Below, piece by piece: positions 52,480-61,491 of a DNA stretch of 64,000 bases. Origin of the DNA: Aminivibrio sp. (GTDB lineage: Bacteria > Synergistota > Synergistia > Synergistales > Aminobacteriaceae); assembly GCF_016756745.1 (NCBI RefSeq), contig NZ_JAESIH010000025.1, forward strand, positions 1-64,000, in the 5' to 3' direction. The translations under genes and the position numbers were made by a program. The notes below the pieces were generated by a model. It saw nothing but the letters and a program-made list of their open reading frames with translations, was not told the DNA's origin and made no database searches. The first letter of the stretch is position 1. Every line of letters begins with the position of its first letter.

Positions 52480-53997
52480 ATGGATGTTTTTGTTGCAGCT
52501 TTAGGCGAGGTTTTTACTTTCAGAATCATGGGATTAATGACGGTCGGGACCCTGGCAGGCATTGTAGCAGCGGCTATTCCCGGTTTTACGATTACCATGG
52601 CAGTGGTGCTCACATTGCCATTCACTTTCGGTATGACTCCGATAGAGGGCTTATCCACGATGATGGCTGTATATGTCGGAGGGTACTCGGGAGGTCTCGT
52701 ATCAGGAATACTGCTTGGAATACCGGGGACACCCTCTTCTGTATGCACCGTTTTCGATGGTTTTCCCATGACGAAAAAAGGACAGCCCGGGAGAGCTCTC
52801 AGCCTCGGTGTATGGGCTTCCTTTTTCGGAGGGCTTATAGGCGCCGTGATTTGTATCCTTTTGGCCGTGCCGATCGCTCGTTTCGGCCTGAGATTCGGGC
52901 CATGGGAAATGGCTTCACTCATTTTCTTCGCCTTGACTCTTATGGCAAGCCTGGGATCCAAATCAATAATCAAAGGGCTTATGGGAGGTCTTCTTGGTCT
53001 TCTCCTGGCTACCGTCGGCATTGATCCCATAGGGGGAAGGCCTCGGTTCACGTTTGGGCAGTATAATCTGACAAGCGGATTTGCTTTTTTGCCTGTTCTT
53101 ATAGGTCTTTTCGCTGTTCCGGCAATGATTCTGGCCGTTCATGAAATACAGGAATCAAAAAGAAAAGGTGAAACCAGGGCTGAATCATATGTGCCAAAGA
53201 ATTTGGCAATTCCCTGGATTCAGTCTTTAAAAGAAATATTGCATCAATGGGTGAATGTGCTGAGATCAGGAATTATCGGTGTGATTGTCGGAGCGCTTCC
53301 CGCTGCAGGCGGCAATACGGCAACGTTTCTTGCATACGACCAGGCGCAAAAGTTTTCCAGGAGATCGGACGAATTTGGAACAGGTATACCTGACGGGATA
53401 ATTGCTTCGGAGGCGGGAAATAACGGCGTTGCTGGAGGGTCATTGATTCCTACGATTGCTCTTGGGGTGCCCGGAAACTCAATTACGGCTGTTATGATCG
53501 GGGTTCTGATTCTTCACGGAATCACTCCGGGTCCTCTGTTGTTCCGTGAACAGCCCACGCTTGTCTACGGTCTCTTTATTGCACTGGTCATTGCTCATTT
53601 TTTCATGTTGGCAATCCATTTTGCGGGTATACGCTGGTTTATCCGGGTTGCCCAGGCACCCAAATATGCACTTGTAGCGGTTGTTCTTGTAATGTGTGTT
53701 GTTGGTTCGTTCGCTTTGAATAACAGGTACTTTGATGTTTGGGTATTTACCTTTTTCGGGTTGATCGGATATATCCTGAACGGGGCTGGCATGCCGCTCG
53801 GGCCGGTAGTTTTAGGCCTGATTCTCGGCCCGCTGGCAGAGTCGAATCTTCGACGGGCACTAATGACAAATCCAGACCCAATGTTGTTCTTCACGCGCCC
53901 CATTTCCATGACCCTTATACTCCTATCTTTGCTGTCCATCGTTTATTCTGGTCTGCAAATCTGGAGAGCCGAAAAACGAAAAAAACCGAAATTCTGA
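52480..53997 (+). CDS. TctA-type large permease subunit
   Basis: A 505-residue permease with about twelve membrane segments. The TctA signature is complete: GIVAAAIPGFTITMAVVLTL, VYVGGYSGGLVSGILLGIPG, TPSSVCTVFDGFPMTKKGQP, and the second-half repeat IGVIVGALPAAGGNTATFLA with GGSLIPTIALGVPGNSITAV. The ATG at 52480 (AGGTG seven bases upstream) is chosen over a GTG nine bases before it. It completes the tctCBA transporter energised by the ion gradient. No terminator follows it that I can see. Confidence 0.93.
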   Translation: MDVFVAALGEVFTFRIMGLMTVGTLAGIVAAAIPGFTITMAVVLTLPFTFGMTPIEGLSTMMAVYVGGYSGGLVSGILLGIPGTPSSVCTVFDGFPMTKKGQPGRALSLGVWASFFGGLIGAVICILLAVPIARFGLRFGPWEMASLIFFALTLMASLGSKSIIKGLMGGLLGLLLATVGIDPIGGRPRFTFGQYNLTSGFAFLPVLIGLFAVPAMILAVHEIQESKRKGETRAESYVPKNLAIPWIQSLKEILHQWVNVLRSGIIGVIVGALPAAGGNTATFLAYDQAQKFSRRSDEFGTGIPDGIIASEAGNNGVAGGSLIPTIALGVPGNSITAVMIGVLILHGITPGPLLFREQPTLVYGLFIALVIAHFFMLAIHFAGIRWFIRVAQAPKYALVAVVLVMCVVGSFALNNRYFDVWVFTFFGLIGYILNGAGMPLGPVVLGLILGPLAESNLRRALMTNPDPMLFFTRPISMTLILLSLLSIVYSGLQIWRAEKRKKPKF

Positions 53998-54149
53998 AAA
54001 GCGGTATAGTGGTCTATAGTGGTCGGAACGATGGAATACCCGTCCGGTGAGGGATCTGTAGGAGGACAGGGTGGTGTGGCTCGATCCTGAGAAGGATGAA
54101 AGAAAGCGGGAAACTTTAACCCCGGAAAAGCGACAAGTCGGTTGACAGA

Positions 54150-54425
54150 CACCGCTGTCCTTGCCACGCTTCTGGACTCGTTTTACATCTCGCTTGAACT
54201 GGCTGGAATGTACCGGGTCAGCATCACACGCCCAGGTCCTCGAACAGAGCATCCGCGCTATCAAAGCGCTTACCCTTGCCAGCCTCCGGCTCTTCCATAG
54301 CTTTGGCCGTGGTGGCATTTGGCACCTGCACAGCAAAGGGCAGGCGTTTTTCATCGGCAATCCGCTCCCCGAGTTCCGCTTCGTTGAGCGCGTGGGTCTC
54401 CAGTACGATCAGGAACTTGTCCTCG
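54150..54425 (-). pseudogene. Decayed RelB/DinJ-YafQ toxin-antitoxin pair
   Basis: Minus-strand frame ending at 54224 encodes the C-terminal half of a RelB/DinJ antitoxin: DEKRLPFAVQVPNATTAKAM, then GKGKRFDSADALFEDLGV and stop. Directly after the stop, MLTRYI in one frame and HSSQFKRDVKRVQKRGKD in the next match the start of a YafQ/RelE-type toxin, broken by a frameshift and truncated after ~20 residues. The antitoxin lacks its DNA-binding N-terminus. Both genes are dead here. A 10-bp tandem duplication (TATAGTGGTC, 54005-54024) lies nearby. The rest of 53998-54727 holds nothing recognisable. Confidence 0.7.
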
Positions 54426-54727
54426 GAACTCCACCGTTCAGGCCGCCCTCCGTTTCCAGGCGCGGCTTCGCCGCTGCGCGCTTCTTCCCGCCATTTCGCC
54501 AGTTTTTTTCAATATTTCCGGACCGGGTGTCTGGGAAAAAAAACCGCCTTCATGCTATCATGCTGACCGTAACCGATCACAAGGAGGGAACCTTCGTTCC
54601 TCGAAGGTCTTCAAGGTATTCCGTCGCAACTGCGGAACCATCCCGTCCTCCAAGATTGTTCAGCTGGATGCGGCCTTGTGAGCTATCGCAAAAATCCTCG
54701 CCATAGACCCGGGAGGTTCAATTGACC

Positions 54728-56800
54728 ATGAAGCCGTTTCTGCCGAAAATCATTCTGCGTTTCATCGTTCTTATCCTCTGTTTTCTCCCCGCCTCCTCTT
54801 ATGCTACTCCTTCTCGAGAAGAAGCTGAAAGGCTGTTTGCCGAAATGCTGCTCGAGATCGAGGTGGCGGCAAAAACAGCCGAGGCAGAAATTGAAAAACT
54901 TCCGAGCATTGTGGACGATGAACGTTCGCGGATCAAAAACGCTCTTGACCAGTGGGCGAATACTCGGCTGACGGAGATTGTCGAGGAAAATTACGCGGAC
55001 GTGGAGAAGGCATTGGCGGAGACAAGGCTTCCCCAGGAAGAGGGGACGTTCAGCGTCTGGTGGAAGCAGACCAAGGCAGGAGCGGGCAGCCATGACGACC
55101 TGAAGAAGCTCGTGGAGCTTTTTTTCGCCAATCTGCAGCCCCGTCTGTCCTCCGTCAGCGAGGAATTCCAGAGGAAAATACTGCAAAGTCTTGAAGAAGA
55201 GACGCAGACTCATCTCAAAGAATCCATGGAAAGAATACGGAAACCCTTTCTCGGTATTCTCAGACAGCGTCTTCCTGTTTACAATACGATTCCCATTCCG
55301 AACACAGACAGGGCAGTCATGTCCTACAGTTCCTCAGGAAAAAAGAACGCCCATTCCGAAGGGACCATCCCTCTGAAAGGCCTGGTGGGCGCGGCCCTTG
55401 TGCTTCTCGGAAGAAGAATTATCACCAGGATTATGAAATTCATTGTCATCAAAATCGCCGGGAAGGTTCTCGCGAAGCTCGTCCCTGTCATCGGATGGGC
55501 CCTTTTGGCCTTTGAAGTCTATGACATGGCCGGAGCCCGTGACCGACTAGAAGAGGAGATGCGAAAATCCTTCCTCGAGGAATACAAGGCGGAAATCAGC
55601 GCGGAGACGCTGTGGTGGAAAAGTGAAAACGGAACCGGCCCTTCCATGCGGGACGAGGTGGACCGGAACATCGGGTCGCTGCTGAAAAACTGGGAACGGA
55701 TCTGCCGGTCCGAAGCGGACTCCATGATCCAGAGCGCCCACATCCTTTCCTTCTCCGATGAGGTCAGAGAGTACGTTTCGCGTCAGATCAGCGAAGGTGC
55801 TGAATTTGGGACGGTGCTCCAGAAAATGAGCATCCTCTGGGACGTATTCGGCCAGCTGCTGGCCCAAGGTCAGGTCCAGGTTTTCGAATCCATGCTCGTT
55901 TCAGCCCCTGACAGGAGCGAACTGCGGCTTCTCGCAAAAAGTCTCGGCCCGAAACTTCCGGAGCTGTACGAAAAGTACGGGAGGGACTTCTTGCAGGCGG
56001 TCGGCAAGATCGGAGTGCAGAATTATCTCTCTTCCGAGGAATGGAACAGGAGAGAGATCGACTGGCACCTCCTCAACGAAAATCTAATTTCTCTTCCCGA
56101 CATCGGAGACAACAGGGAGGCGGCAGCCGGTCTGCTGACCCTCCTACTGGAAGGAGCACCTCTTCAGGGGATGTCACCCGATACTCTGGCAACCATAGCG
56201 GGACAGAAGGGCCTCTTCGGGAAAATGTGGCAGATCCTCAAGCCCGACATAAACAGGACAATTCTCCTGCTGGGGAACAGAAGAGCAGCGGCCCACATCG
56301 CTGAAAGCCTGGAGCTCTATCCTGCGGCTGCATCCGTTTTCCTGAAGAGTTACGGCCCGGAGTTCTGGAGCGCATGGTCCCGGGAGGAAATCATCGACCT
56401 GCTGCAGATCACCGATTTTCGGTCGGTCAATTCCGGAAAGACCCACGAGACGGTCCTTGTTCAGCCGGAGGACCGTGCGGAACTCGTCAACATTTTCCGC
56501 ACGGCGGGGAAACCGGGGATCGCCCTCTGGGACATCTATGCCGCGGAAGGCACCGGGGCGGTGGGGAAGAACCTCGCAAGGCAGAGCATAGAATGCCTTG
56601 CCGACGGATATCCTTTCGAAGACCTGAAAGAAAAAGACAGGCTCGAGTTTGCCGTTTTGTGCAGGAAAATTCCCCTGTTGGGTAAATTTTTCTACGACAC
56701 CTTCAAGAATCTGGGATTCCTTCCCCGTTTCCTCGTCATTCTTGCTGGAATCCTCGCAGTGTTTTCCATGTTCTTCTTTTTCTTCAGAAGGAGAAAATGA
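54728..56800 (+). CDS. Exported, membrane-attached helical protein (system gene 1)
   Basis: A 690-residue protein I cannot assign. It has a signal peptide (IILRFIVLILCFLPASSYA), a coiled-coil-rich region at ~28-185 and a hydrophobic, glycine-spaced segment at ~218-266 (GLVGAALVLLGRRIITRIMK, continuing through VIGWALLAFEVYDM) that could insert into or lie in a membrane. A long helical middle follows, and a C-terminal membrane segment with a basic tail (FLVILAGILAVFSMFFFFF, RRRK). GGGAGG lies 11 bases before the ATG; a TTG six bases earlier is possible. It is the first of three plus-strand genes leading to a membrane GTPase. Confidence 0.75.
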   Translation: MKPFLPKIILRFIVLILCFLPASSYATPSREEAERLFAEMLLEIEVAAKTAEAEIEKLPSIVDDERSRIKNALDQWANTRLTEIVEENYADVEKALAETRLPQEEGTFSVWWKQTKAGAGSHDDLKKLVELFFANLQPRLSSVSEEFQRKILQSLEEETQTHLKESMERIRKPFLGILRQRLPVYNTIPIPNTDRAVMSYSSSGKKNAHSEGTIPLKGLVGAALVLLGRRIITRIMKFIVIKIAGKVLAKLVPVIGWALLAFEVYDMAGARDRLEEEMRKSFLEEYKAEISAETLWWKSENGTGPSMRDEVDRNIGSLLKNWERICRSEADSMIQSAHILSFSDEVREYVSRQISEGAEFGTVLQKMSILWDVFGQLLAQGQVQVFESMLVSAPDRSELRLLAKSLGPKLPELYEKYGRDFLQAVGKIGVQNYLSSEEWNRREIDWHLLNENLISLPDIGDNREAAAGLLTLLLEGAPLQGMSPDTLATIAGQKGLFGKMWQILKPDINRTILLLGNRRAAAHIAESLELYPAAASVFLKSYGPEFWSAWSREEIIDLLQITDFRSVNSGKTHETVLVQPEDRAELVNIFRTAGKPGIALWDIYAAEGTGAVGKNLARQSIECLADGYPFEDLKEKDRLEFAVLCRKIPLLGKFFYDTFKNLGFLPRFLVILAGILAVFSMFFFFFRRRK

Positions 56801-56828
56801 CCATGAACCGAAGACAGGAGACAGAAAA

Positions 56829-57179
56829 ATGCAGAAAACCAGTGTTCCCGTTCTCACCGTGGACAGCCTTCCCGGAAGAAACTTCCAATACCTTGGCTGC
56901 GTAACCGCTTCAAGCTGCCTCTCGAAATCCTTTGTCCAGGACCTCTCTTCCAACCTGAAAAACTGGACTATCGGAGGGGAACTGAACCAATACCGGGCCA
57001 TGATTGACCAATCGGTGGCCCTGGTGATGGAACGAATTGCCGAAGAGGCAGGAAAAATCGGAGCGGATATGGTGCTTGGCTTCAAGTTGTCTACGACCAG
57101 CGTTTCTTCCGGAGCCGCAGAAGTTATCGGGTACGGGACGGCCGTAAAGCTGGAGAAACAAAAAAGTGCTGCAGATTGA
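56829..57179 (+). CDS. YbjQ-family protein (system gene 2)
   Basis: A 116-residue protein of the YbjQ (DUF74) family, small proteins that form pentamers and have been annotated as possible heavy-metal binders. Family features are the start PVLTVDSLPGRNFQYLGCVT, the central GGELNQYRAMIDQSV (where many members read GGRS), IAEEAGKIGADMVLGF and the closing GYGTAVKLE. It carries two cysteines (residues ~24 and 30) not usual for the family. AGGAGA precedes the start, 28 bases after gene 1, so they are co-transcribed. Confidence 0.85.
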   Translation: MQKTSVPVLTVDSLPGRNFQYLGCVTASSCLSKSFVQDLSSNLKNWTIGGELNQYRAMIDQSVALVMERIAEEAGKIGADMVLGFKLSTTSVSSGAAEVIGYGTAVKLEKQKSAAD

Positions 57180-57482
57180 TTCTCCAGAAAGTCCCTCCGG
57201 AGGTAGGGTGGGTCATAATGAATTCTGAATATTTGGTAGAAAGCCGAAATCGAATTTTCCTGCCGAATCTGTCTCAAGCAGCTCCGCAAAGTCCTTCAAA
57301 TTCAGGGGGCTATTTCAGTTTTTGATTTATTTTGTGCAACTACTGATACTCCCGAATCTATGGTATTCTTTTTGGGGTGAGAAGAGGAAATCCCCCGGCT
57401 CTTTCCCCGTTGTTCCCTGTATCATGGCGGCTGATGTCAATATCGGACTTTGCATAGACAACCGTATGGAGGGGGAATAGGT
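57180..57482. other. Intergenic region, no gene recognised
   Basis: This 303-bp gap before the GTPase gene contains no credible frame, terminator or repeat shared with the rest of the window. Composition is more AT-rich than the flanking genes. It may hold a separate promoter for the GTPase gene; only the ribosome site GGAGGGGG just before 57483 is evident. Confidence 0.5.
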
Positions 57483-60179
57483 ATGGCCAAAAAAAAGTAC
57501 AGAATAGCGATCATGGGCGCATCCGGCGCCGGGAAAACCGTCTTTCTGGGTTCCTATTTCAATTTGGTCACCAATCTCGGCCATGGTAAGCCCGTATCCC
57601 TGAATACTCCGGAAGCGGACGGTGAGGTCGGCCGGATCATCCGTACACTCTTCAAGCAGCAGGTTCCGGTGAAGGAAAAGGCAAAAAAAGACCTTATCTC
57701 TTATTCTGTGGTTCCTCTTGATATGGATGCCAGTTTTATCGAAGTACCGGAGGGCGGTTCCCCAAAACAGCGGAACTGGCAGGATCACAAATTTCTTCCC
57801 GAATTGAAATCCGCTGACGGTGTGCTTTTTTTTCTTCCTGCAGACGACCTGATGAAAAACCCTGAAAGAATTGCGCGAGAAAACGGAACCTTTCAGGAAG
57901 CTCTTTCCTTCCTTCTTGAAAACAATTCTTCACGATGGGGCAGCGGGGAAAAGGTCCCGGTAGTCTTTCTCTTTACAAAGGGAGACACCGTTCCTGATGT
58001 TTCCGTCGAACAGCTTACAGAAAGAATGATAGAGGTCCTGGGCAAAGACCGGCAGAAATCCTCCGCCCTGTCAATCTTTCTTTCCGCCGGCAGCGGAAAC
58101 ATCAAGGCTTTCAGGGTTGTTGCCATCGGCAAATGGCCGGACCAGAAAACCCTTCCGAGAGAATACGAACCTCAGAATGTCATAAAACCAATGGAGGAAC
58201 TCTACAAAATGATGAGCAGCCAGGAGAACGAACGCAGAAAGATCAAGTCCGCCGTCCTTGCCGTGGTCGCCCTTCTCGTCGTATCGACGGCCGTTACCTG
58301 GGGCATGGACCACTACCGGTGGAGGAGCACCAAAAACGAGGCCCGGAAGCTCGCGGCGAACTCGAAATATGAGGATGCCCTGAAGATCGTGGATTCTTTC
58401 GGGAAAAGCTATATCTTTCCCGACCCCATCCCCCTCATTCCCTCGGCCCTGCGGGGAGGAGCGGACAAGGACGCTTTTCGGAGCAGAATTCTCAGATCCT
58501 ACGAACAGGCTCTGTTTGACCGGCTTCTGCCGCTTATCCGGGACCTTGACACCGTAAAAATGCCTGACGTGACGTCGGGGAAGTACCTGGACGCATCCGG
58601 TAAAGTTGAAGAGTACCTTGCAAATTCCGCCTTCCGGACAGTAAACCAGGCCAACTATGACAGGGTCCAGTCCATTCGGTGGTACTTCGAAGCCGGGCAG
58701 GCGCTTCTGGGGAAAACCGCCGATGAAACGGAAAATGCGCGCGAAGCCTACAGCCTCATTGAAAGCTGGCTTGATTTTCTGCCGAAGCTTCCCGAACAGT
58801 GGAAGACCGAAGGGGCACAAAAGGCGGCTGACCTCTTCTCCTTCTGGGCAGATATGGTTTCCCCTGATGCGGAAATCGAAGAAGTGGAGGCTTTCGCTGC
58901 CTCAGCCGCACGGCTTTCCGACAATCCCAACGCGTCGGAAGAGCTGAAAAAACTCATAGCCGACCGGTGTGCGGCATGGAAGGACATGATTTCCGCCAAG
59001 TGGACAGAGCGGGGAGCCGCATGGGTTCAGGAGGCTTCCGCCCTTGTACCGGAAGAAGGGATCGAAAAAATCAAAGCTCTCATGGAGAGAGAAGGCCTTC
59101 CCGAAGACATCGGCAAAACCCTTTCAGACGCCCTGGAAGGCCAGTATATCCGCCTTGCCGAAACTCTTGCCGGGGACGAAGGCGCGGACAGCGAGAAAAT
59201 CAAGGGAATTCTTTCCCGTTATCCGGAAATGCCCGGGCAAGCCAGGCAGATCCTCTCTGACCGCATTCTCACCATTGCAAAGAATGAAGTCTCCGTCGTC
59301 TCCGCAGGGATAGAGGCTTCCGAGTCCCTGGAAGCTCTTGGAGCCAGGCTCTCCGACCTGGAGCGTTCCTGGACGGACTACCCGGCCGGAAAGGAAGAAG
59401 TGGCGCAGAGTTTCGAAAAGACCTTCTCCAGGCTCGTGACTTCCGAATGGGAGAAAATTGCCGAAGAAGGGGCCGCCCTTGCGGACAAGAAAGACTTCGC
59501 CGGCGCAAGGGATTTGTATATATCTTCCGTCGAAACCCTCACCGCCAAGCTTGAAAAGGCAGGGCTCGGAGCATTCGGAGACGGCGCCGTGGCCGAAGCG
59601 GCTGAAGTCCAGGGCAAAAAGCTCGGGGAACTTCGCCAGGCCCACCTCTCTGCCTGCAAATCAGCTTTCGAAAGGCTCAAATCCTCCAAAAACAAAGAAG
59701 ACATAGCAGCTGCATCAGAAACACTAAAGGATTTCGCCTCCCTCTGGCCGGATACGGAAGAAGGGGCGGAAGCCGGAAAGACCGCCCTCTTCCTTGACGC
59801 GGCCAGCAACGGGGCCAAAGCCGTCCTGACCATAGTCGGCGGCGACTTTACTTCTGCCGATTCGCTTCTTGACACCCCCGACATGAAGATTCTCCTGAAA
59901 AGGGACGGCACAACGCTGCTAGAGACCAAAACGGCGGACAACGAGGTCCGGCCGGTTTTCGGCGAAAAGCACGAATTTACCTGGGACGTGGACTCCCGCT
60001 TCACATTCATCGGAATTGAAACAGGGGGCATTCTCGGCTCTGACAAGGAAGTCTTCAACGTAACGGTTGATGCCGGGGGAATCTTCGGTTACGAAAAGCT
60101 CGGCGGAACCCTCAAAAACGGCGGTAATTCCATCACCATAAAACTGGACATCGACCTTCCGGAATCTCCCTGGAAATAG
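57483..60179 (+). CDS. Membrane-anchored GTPase with large helical domain (system gene 3)
   Basis: An 898-residue protein. Residues 1-245 form a P-loop GTPase: G1 GASGAGKT (12-19), a G4-like TKGD at 165-168 after VPVVFLF, and SAG at 201-203 in the G5 position. The G3 motif is not clear. A membrane segment follows at ~256-274 (SAVLAVVALLVVSTAVTWGM). The remaining ~620 residues are helical and TPR-like (for example NSKYEDALKIVDSFGKSYIF), then end in a beta-rich domain (~780-898, with ILGSDKEVFNVTVDAGGIFG). So a cytoplasmic GTPase is tied to a large domain on the other side of the membrane. I know no named family with this layout. Confidence 0.82.
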   Translation: MAKKKYRIAIMGASGAGKTVFLGSYFNLVTNLGHGKPVSLNTPEADGEVGRIIRTLFKQQVPVKEKAKKDLISYSVVPLDMDASFIEVPEGGSPKQRNWQDHKFLPELKSADGVLFFLPADDLMKNPERIARENGTFQEALSFLLENNSSRWGSGEKVPVVFLFTKGDTVPDVSVEQLTERMIEVLGKDRQKSSALSIFLSAGSGNIKAFRVVAIGKWPDQKTLPREYEPQNVIKPMEELYKMMSSQENERRKIKSAVLAVVALLVVSTAVTWGMDHYRWRSTKNEARKLAANSKYEDALKIVDSFGKSYIFPDPIPLIPSALRGGADKDAFRSRILRSYEQALFDRLLPLIRDLDTVKMPDVTSGKYLDASGKVEEYLANSAFRTVNQANYDRVQSIRWYFEAGQALLGKTADETENAREAYSLIESWLDFLPKLPEQWKTEGAQKAADLFSFWADMVSPDAEIEEVEAFAASAARLSDNPNASEELKKLIADRCAAWKDMISAKWTERGAAWVQEASALVPEEGIEKIKALMEREGLPEDIGKTLSDALEGQYIRLAETLAGDEGADSEKIKGILSRYPEMPGQARQILSDRILTIAKNEVSVVSAGIEASESLEALGARLSDLERSWTDYPAGKEEVAQSFEKTFSRLVTSEWEKIAEEGAALADKKDFAGARDLYISSVETLTAKLEKAGLGAFGDGAVAEAAEVQGKKLGELRQAHLSACKSAFERLKSSKNKEDIAAASETLKDFASLWPDTEEGAEAGKTALFLDAASNGAKAVLTIVGGDFTSADSLLDTPDMKILLKRDGTTLLETKTADNEVRPVFGEKHEFTWDVDSRFTFIGIETGGILGSDKEVFNVTVDAGGIFGYEKLGGTLKNGGNSITIKLDIDLPESPWK

Positions 60180-60202
60180 TCCCCTAGAAATATTGGAAGC
60201 GG

Positions 60203-60240
60203 AAAAAAGGCGGCACCCTGCAACGGGGGCCGCCTTTTTT
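60203..60240 (+). terminator. Intrinsic terminator after the GTPase gene
   Basis: AAAAAAGGCGGC (60203-60214) pairs with GCCGCCTTTTTT (60229-60240), giving a T-run on both strands. It can also serve the convergent gene at 60373. Confidence 0.93.
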
Positions 60241-60372
60241 CCGTCTTTTCATGGAGCGGGTGTCACTTCTCGGCGTATTCTCTTATAAATTCCCCAATAA
60301 GCTCTGCCGCATCTTGGAATTCAACAACTATTGACTTTTTATAGCTAGCTTTTTTGACATTAATTTTGTTGA

Positions 60373-60876
60373 TCAGTTGACCCTCTCCCAGGCATCCTGC
60401 GTCAGCATGTATACCACGGTTTGTCCGAGCTCTTTGTTGTCCTGTACCGCAACTCGGATGGATTTTCCCGTTCGTGTGTGCTGTATCCGGAATATCTTCC
60501 CAAGCCCTGTCGTGCCGACAGGAAAACCTCCCTGGGATTCAAGCTCGTCACAGACCTCATATCCTGACATGTATCCCTTCTTGTAAATTTGCCCTAAAAC
60601 ATTGATTGTACCGTCAAGGCCATACGACACAAAGTACCAGTCGAAATACGATGAACCGGAAATCCTGTACATTTCAAGTTCTGCCTTGAAGGTAGTATTC
60701 CAGTCAATGGTATCCGGCTCGCCCACGTTGTTGTACACCCAGCTTCGTTCCAGAAAAAAGTCGAGCCGCTCGGCAAGATCCTGGGAAATGGAAGCCAATG
60801 CGGTGGAAGCCGAAAGACAGAGAAGAAAAACCGTAACGAAAACAATTGTGCGATTTGCGGCGTTCTTTTTTGGCAT
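60373..60876 (-). CDS. Exported protein of unknown function, possibly frameshifted
   Basis: A 167-residue protein with a signal peptide (TIVFVTVFLLCLSASTALA; start at 60876, GGGAGG upstream). The body is a mixed alpha/beta sequence (RSWVYNNVGEPDTIDWNTTF, SYFDWYFVSYGLDGTINVLG, TGKSIRVAVQDNKELGQTVV) with no family I recognise. It ends DAWERVN at 60373. In another frame immediately beyond, a protein-like stretch NKINVKKASYKKSIVVEF and DAAELIGEFIREYAEK runs to a stop at 60263 without a start codon of its own. A frameshift near 60375 may therefore have shortened the gene by about 36 residues. Confidence 0.7.
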   Translation of the reverse strand: MPKKNAANRTIVFVTVFLLCLSASTALASISQDLAERLDFFLERSWVYNNVGEPDTIDWNTTFKAELEMYRISGSSYFDWYFVSYGLDGTINVLGQIYKKGYMSGYEVCDELESQGGFPVGTTGLGKIFRIQHTRTGKSIRVAVQDNKELGQTVVYMLTQDAWERVN

Positions 60877-61004
60877 GAGAGCAACCTCCCTGAAAATTAT
60901 TTCAGATATACCAAATATAGTATATCGAAAAGCATGGAAAGAAACAACCAAAAAAGACCGCGTTGCCTTTTCCGCAACTCTTTTCCCAGGGCACATCACT
61001 CAAA

Positions 61005-61050
61005 AGCAGAGGGAGGAAAAGGGTGTGAATTCACTTTTCCTCCCTCTGCT
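61005..61050. terminator. Strong hairpin between the 60373 gene and BREX
   Basis: AGCAGAGGGAGGAAAAG (61005-61021) pairs perfectly over 17 bp with CTTTTCCTCCCTCTGCT (61034-61050). There is no T-run on the plus strand; on the minus strand the stem is followed by TTTTG. It may insulate the BREX operon. The rest of 60877-61491 contains a 13-bp direct repeat (TTTGTAACACCAC, from 61159 and 61172) and no gene. Confidence 0.65.
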
Positions 61051-61491
61051 CCAGTATAAAGGCAAAAAAATGGCGGAGAAGGAGGGATTCATTACCATTT
61101 TCCTCTCTTTTTATGAATTGTTGCAAACACTGCATTCTTCAAAAGCCCGTTGTGCAGTTTTGTAACACCACTTTGTAACACCATATCAGACCCCGCAACG
61201 GTTTTATTCTACATTACGGAACACCAAGGTTCAAGAAGCAAGACCGATTTTTCGTATGGTAATCAGAAAGTTCAATATGACTCTGAGCTGTTCTTTGACA
61301 AGATTTTCCAACTGAATTTGGAACTTTTGAAGCTGAGTGTTTCGATGAAAGAAATGATTTTTTATTAGCCGTTAAATTTGGGCATGAAATTGTGTTTTTT
61401 TTCCTTCATCCCTCTTTCACTTCACTTTTTTTCAACTCGAAGAGATACTTCTAAAAATTGGGCTTTAGCAACCTATATTATGTTGTAGGGG

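Noticed and set aside
61150-61368. 72-codon plus-strand frame upstream of BREX
   Set aside because: No ribosome site, AT-rich composition and no recognisable motif; it could be a relic but nothing supports it.
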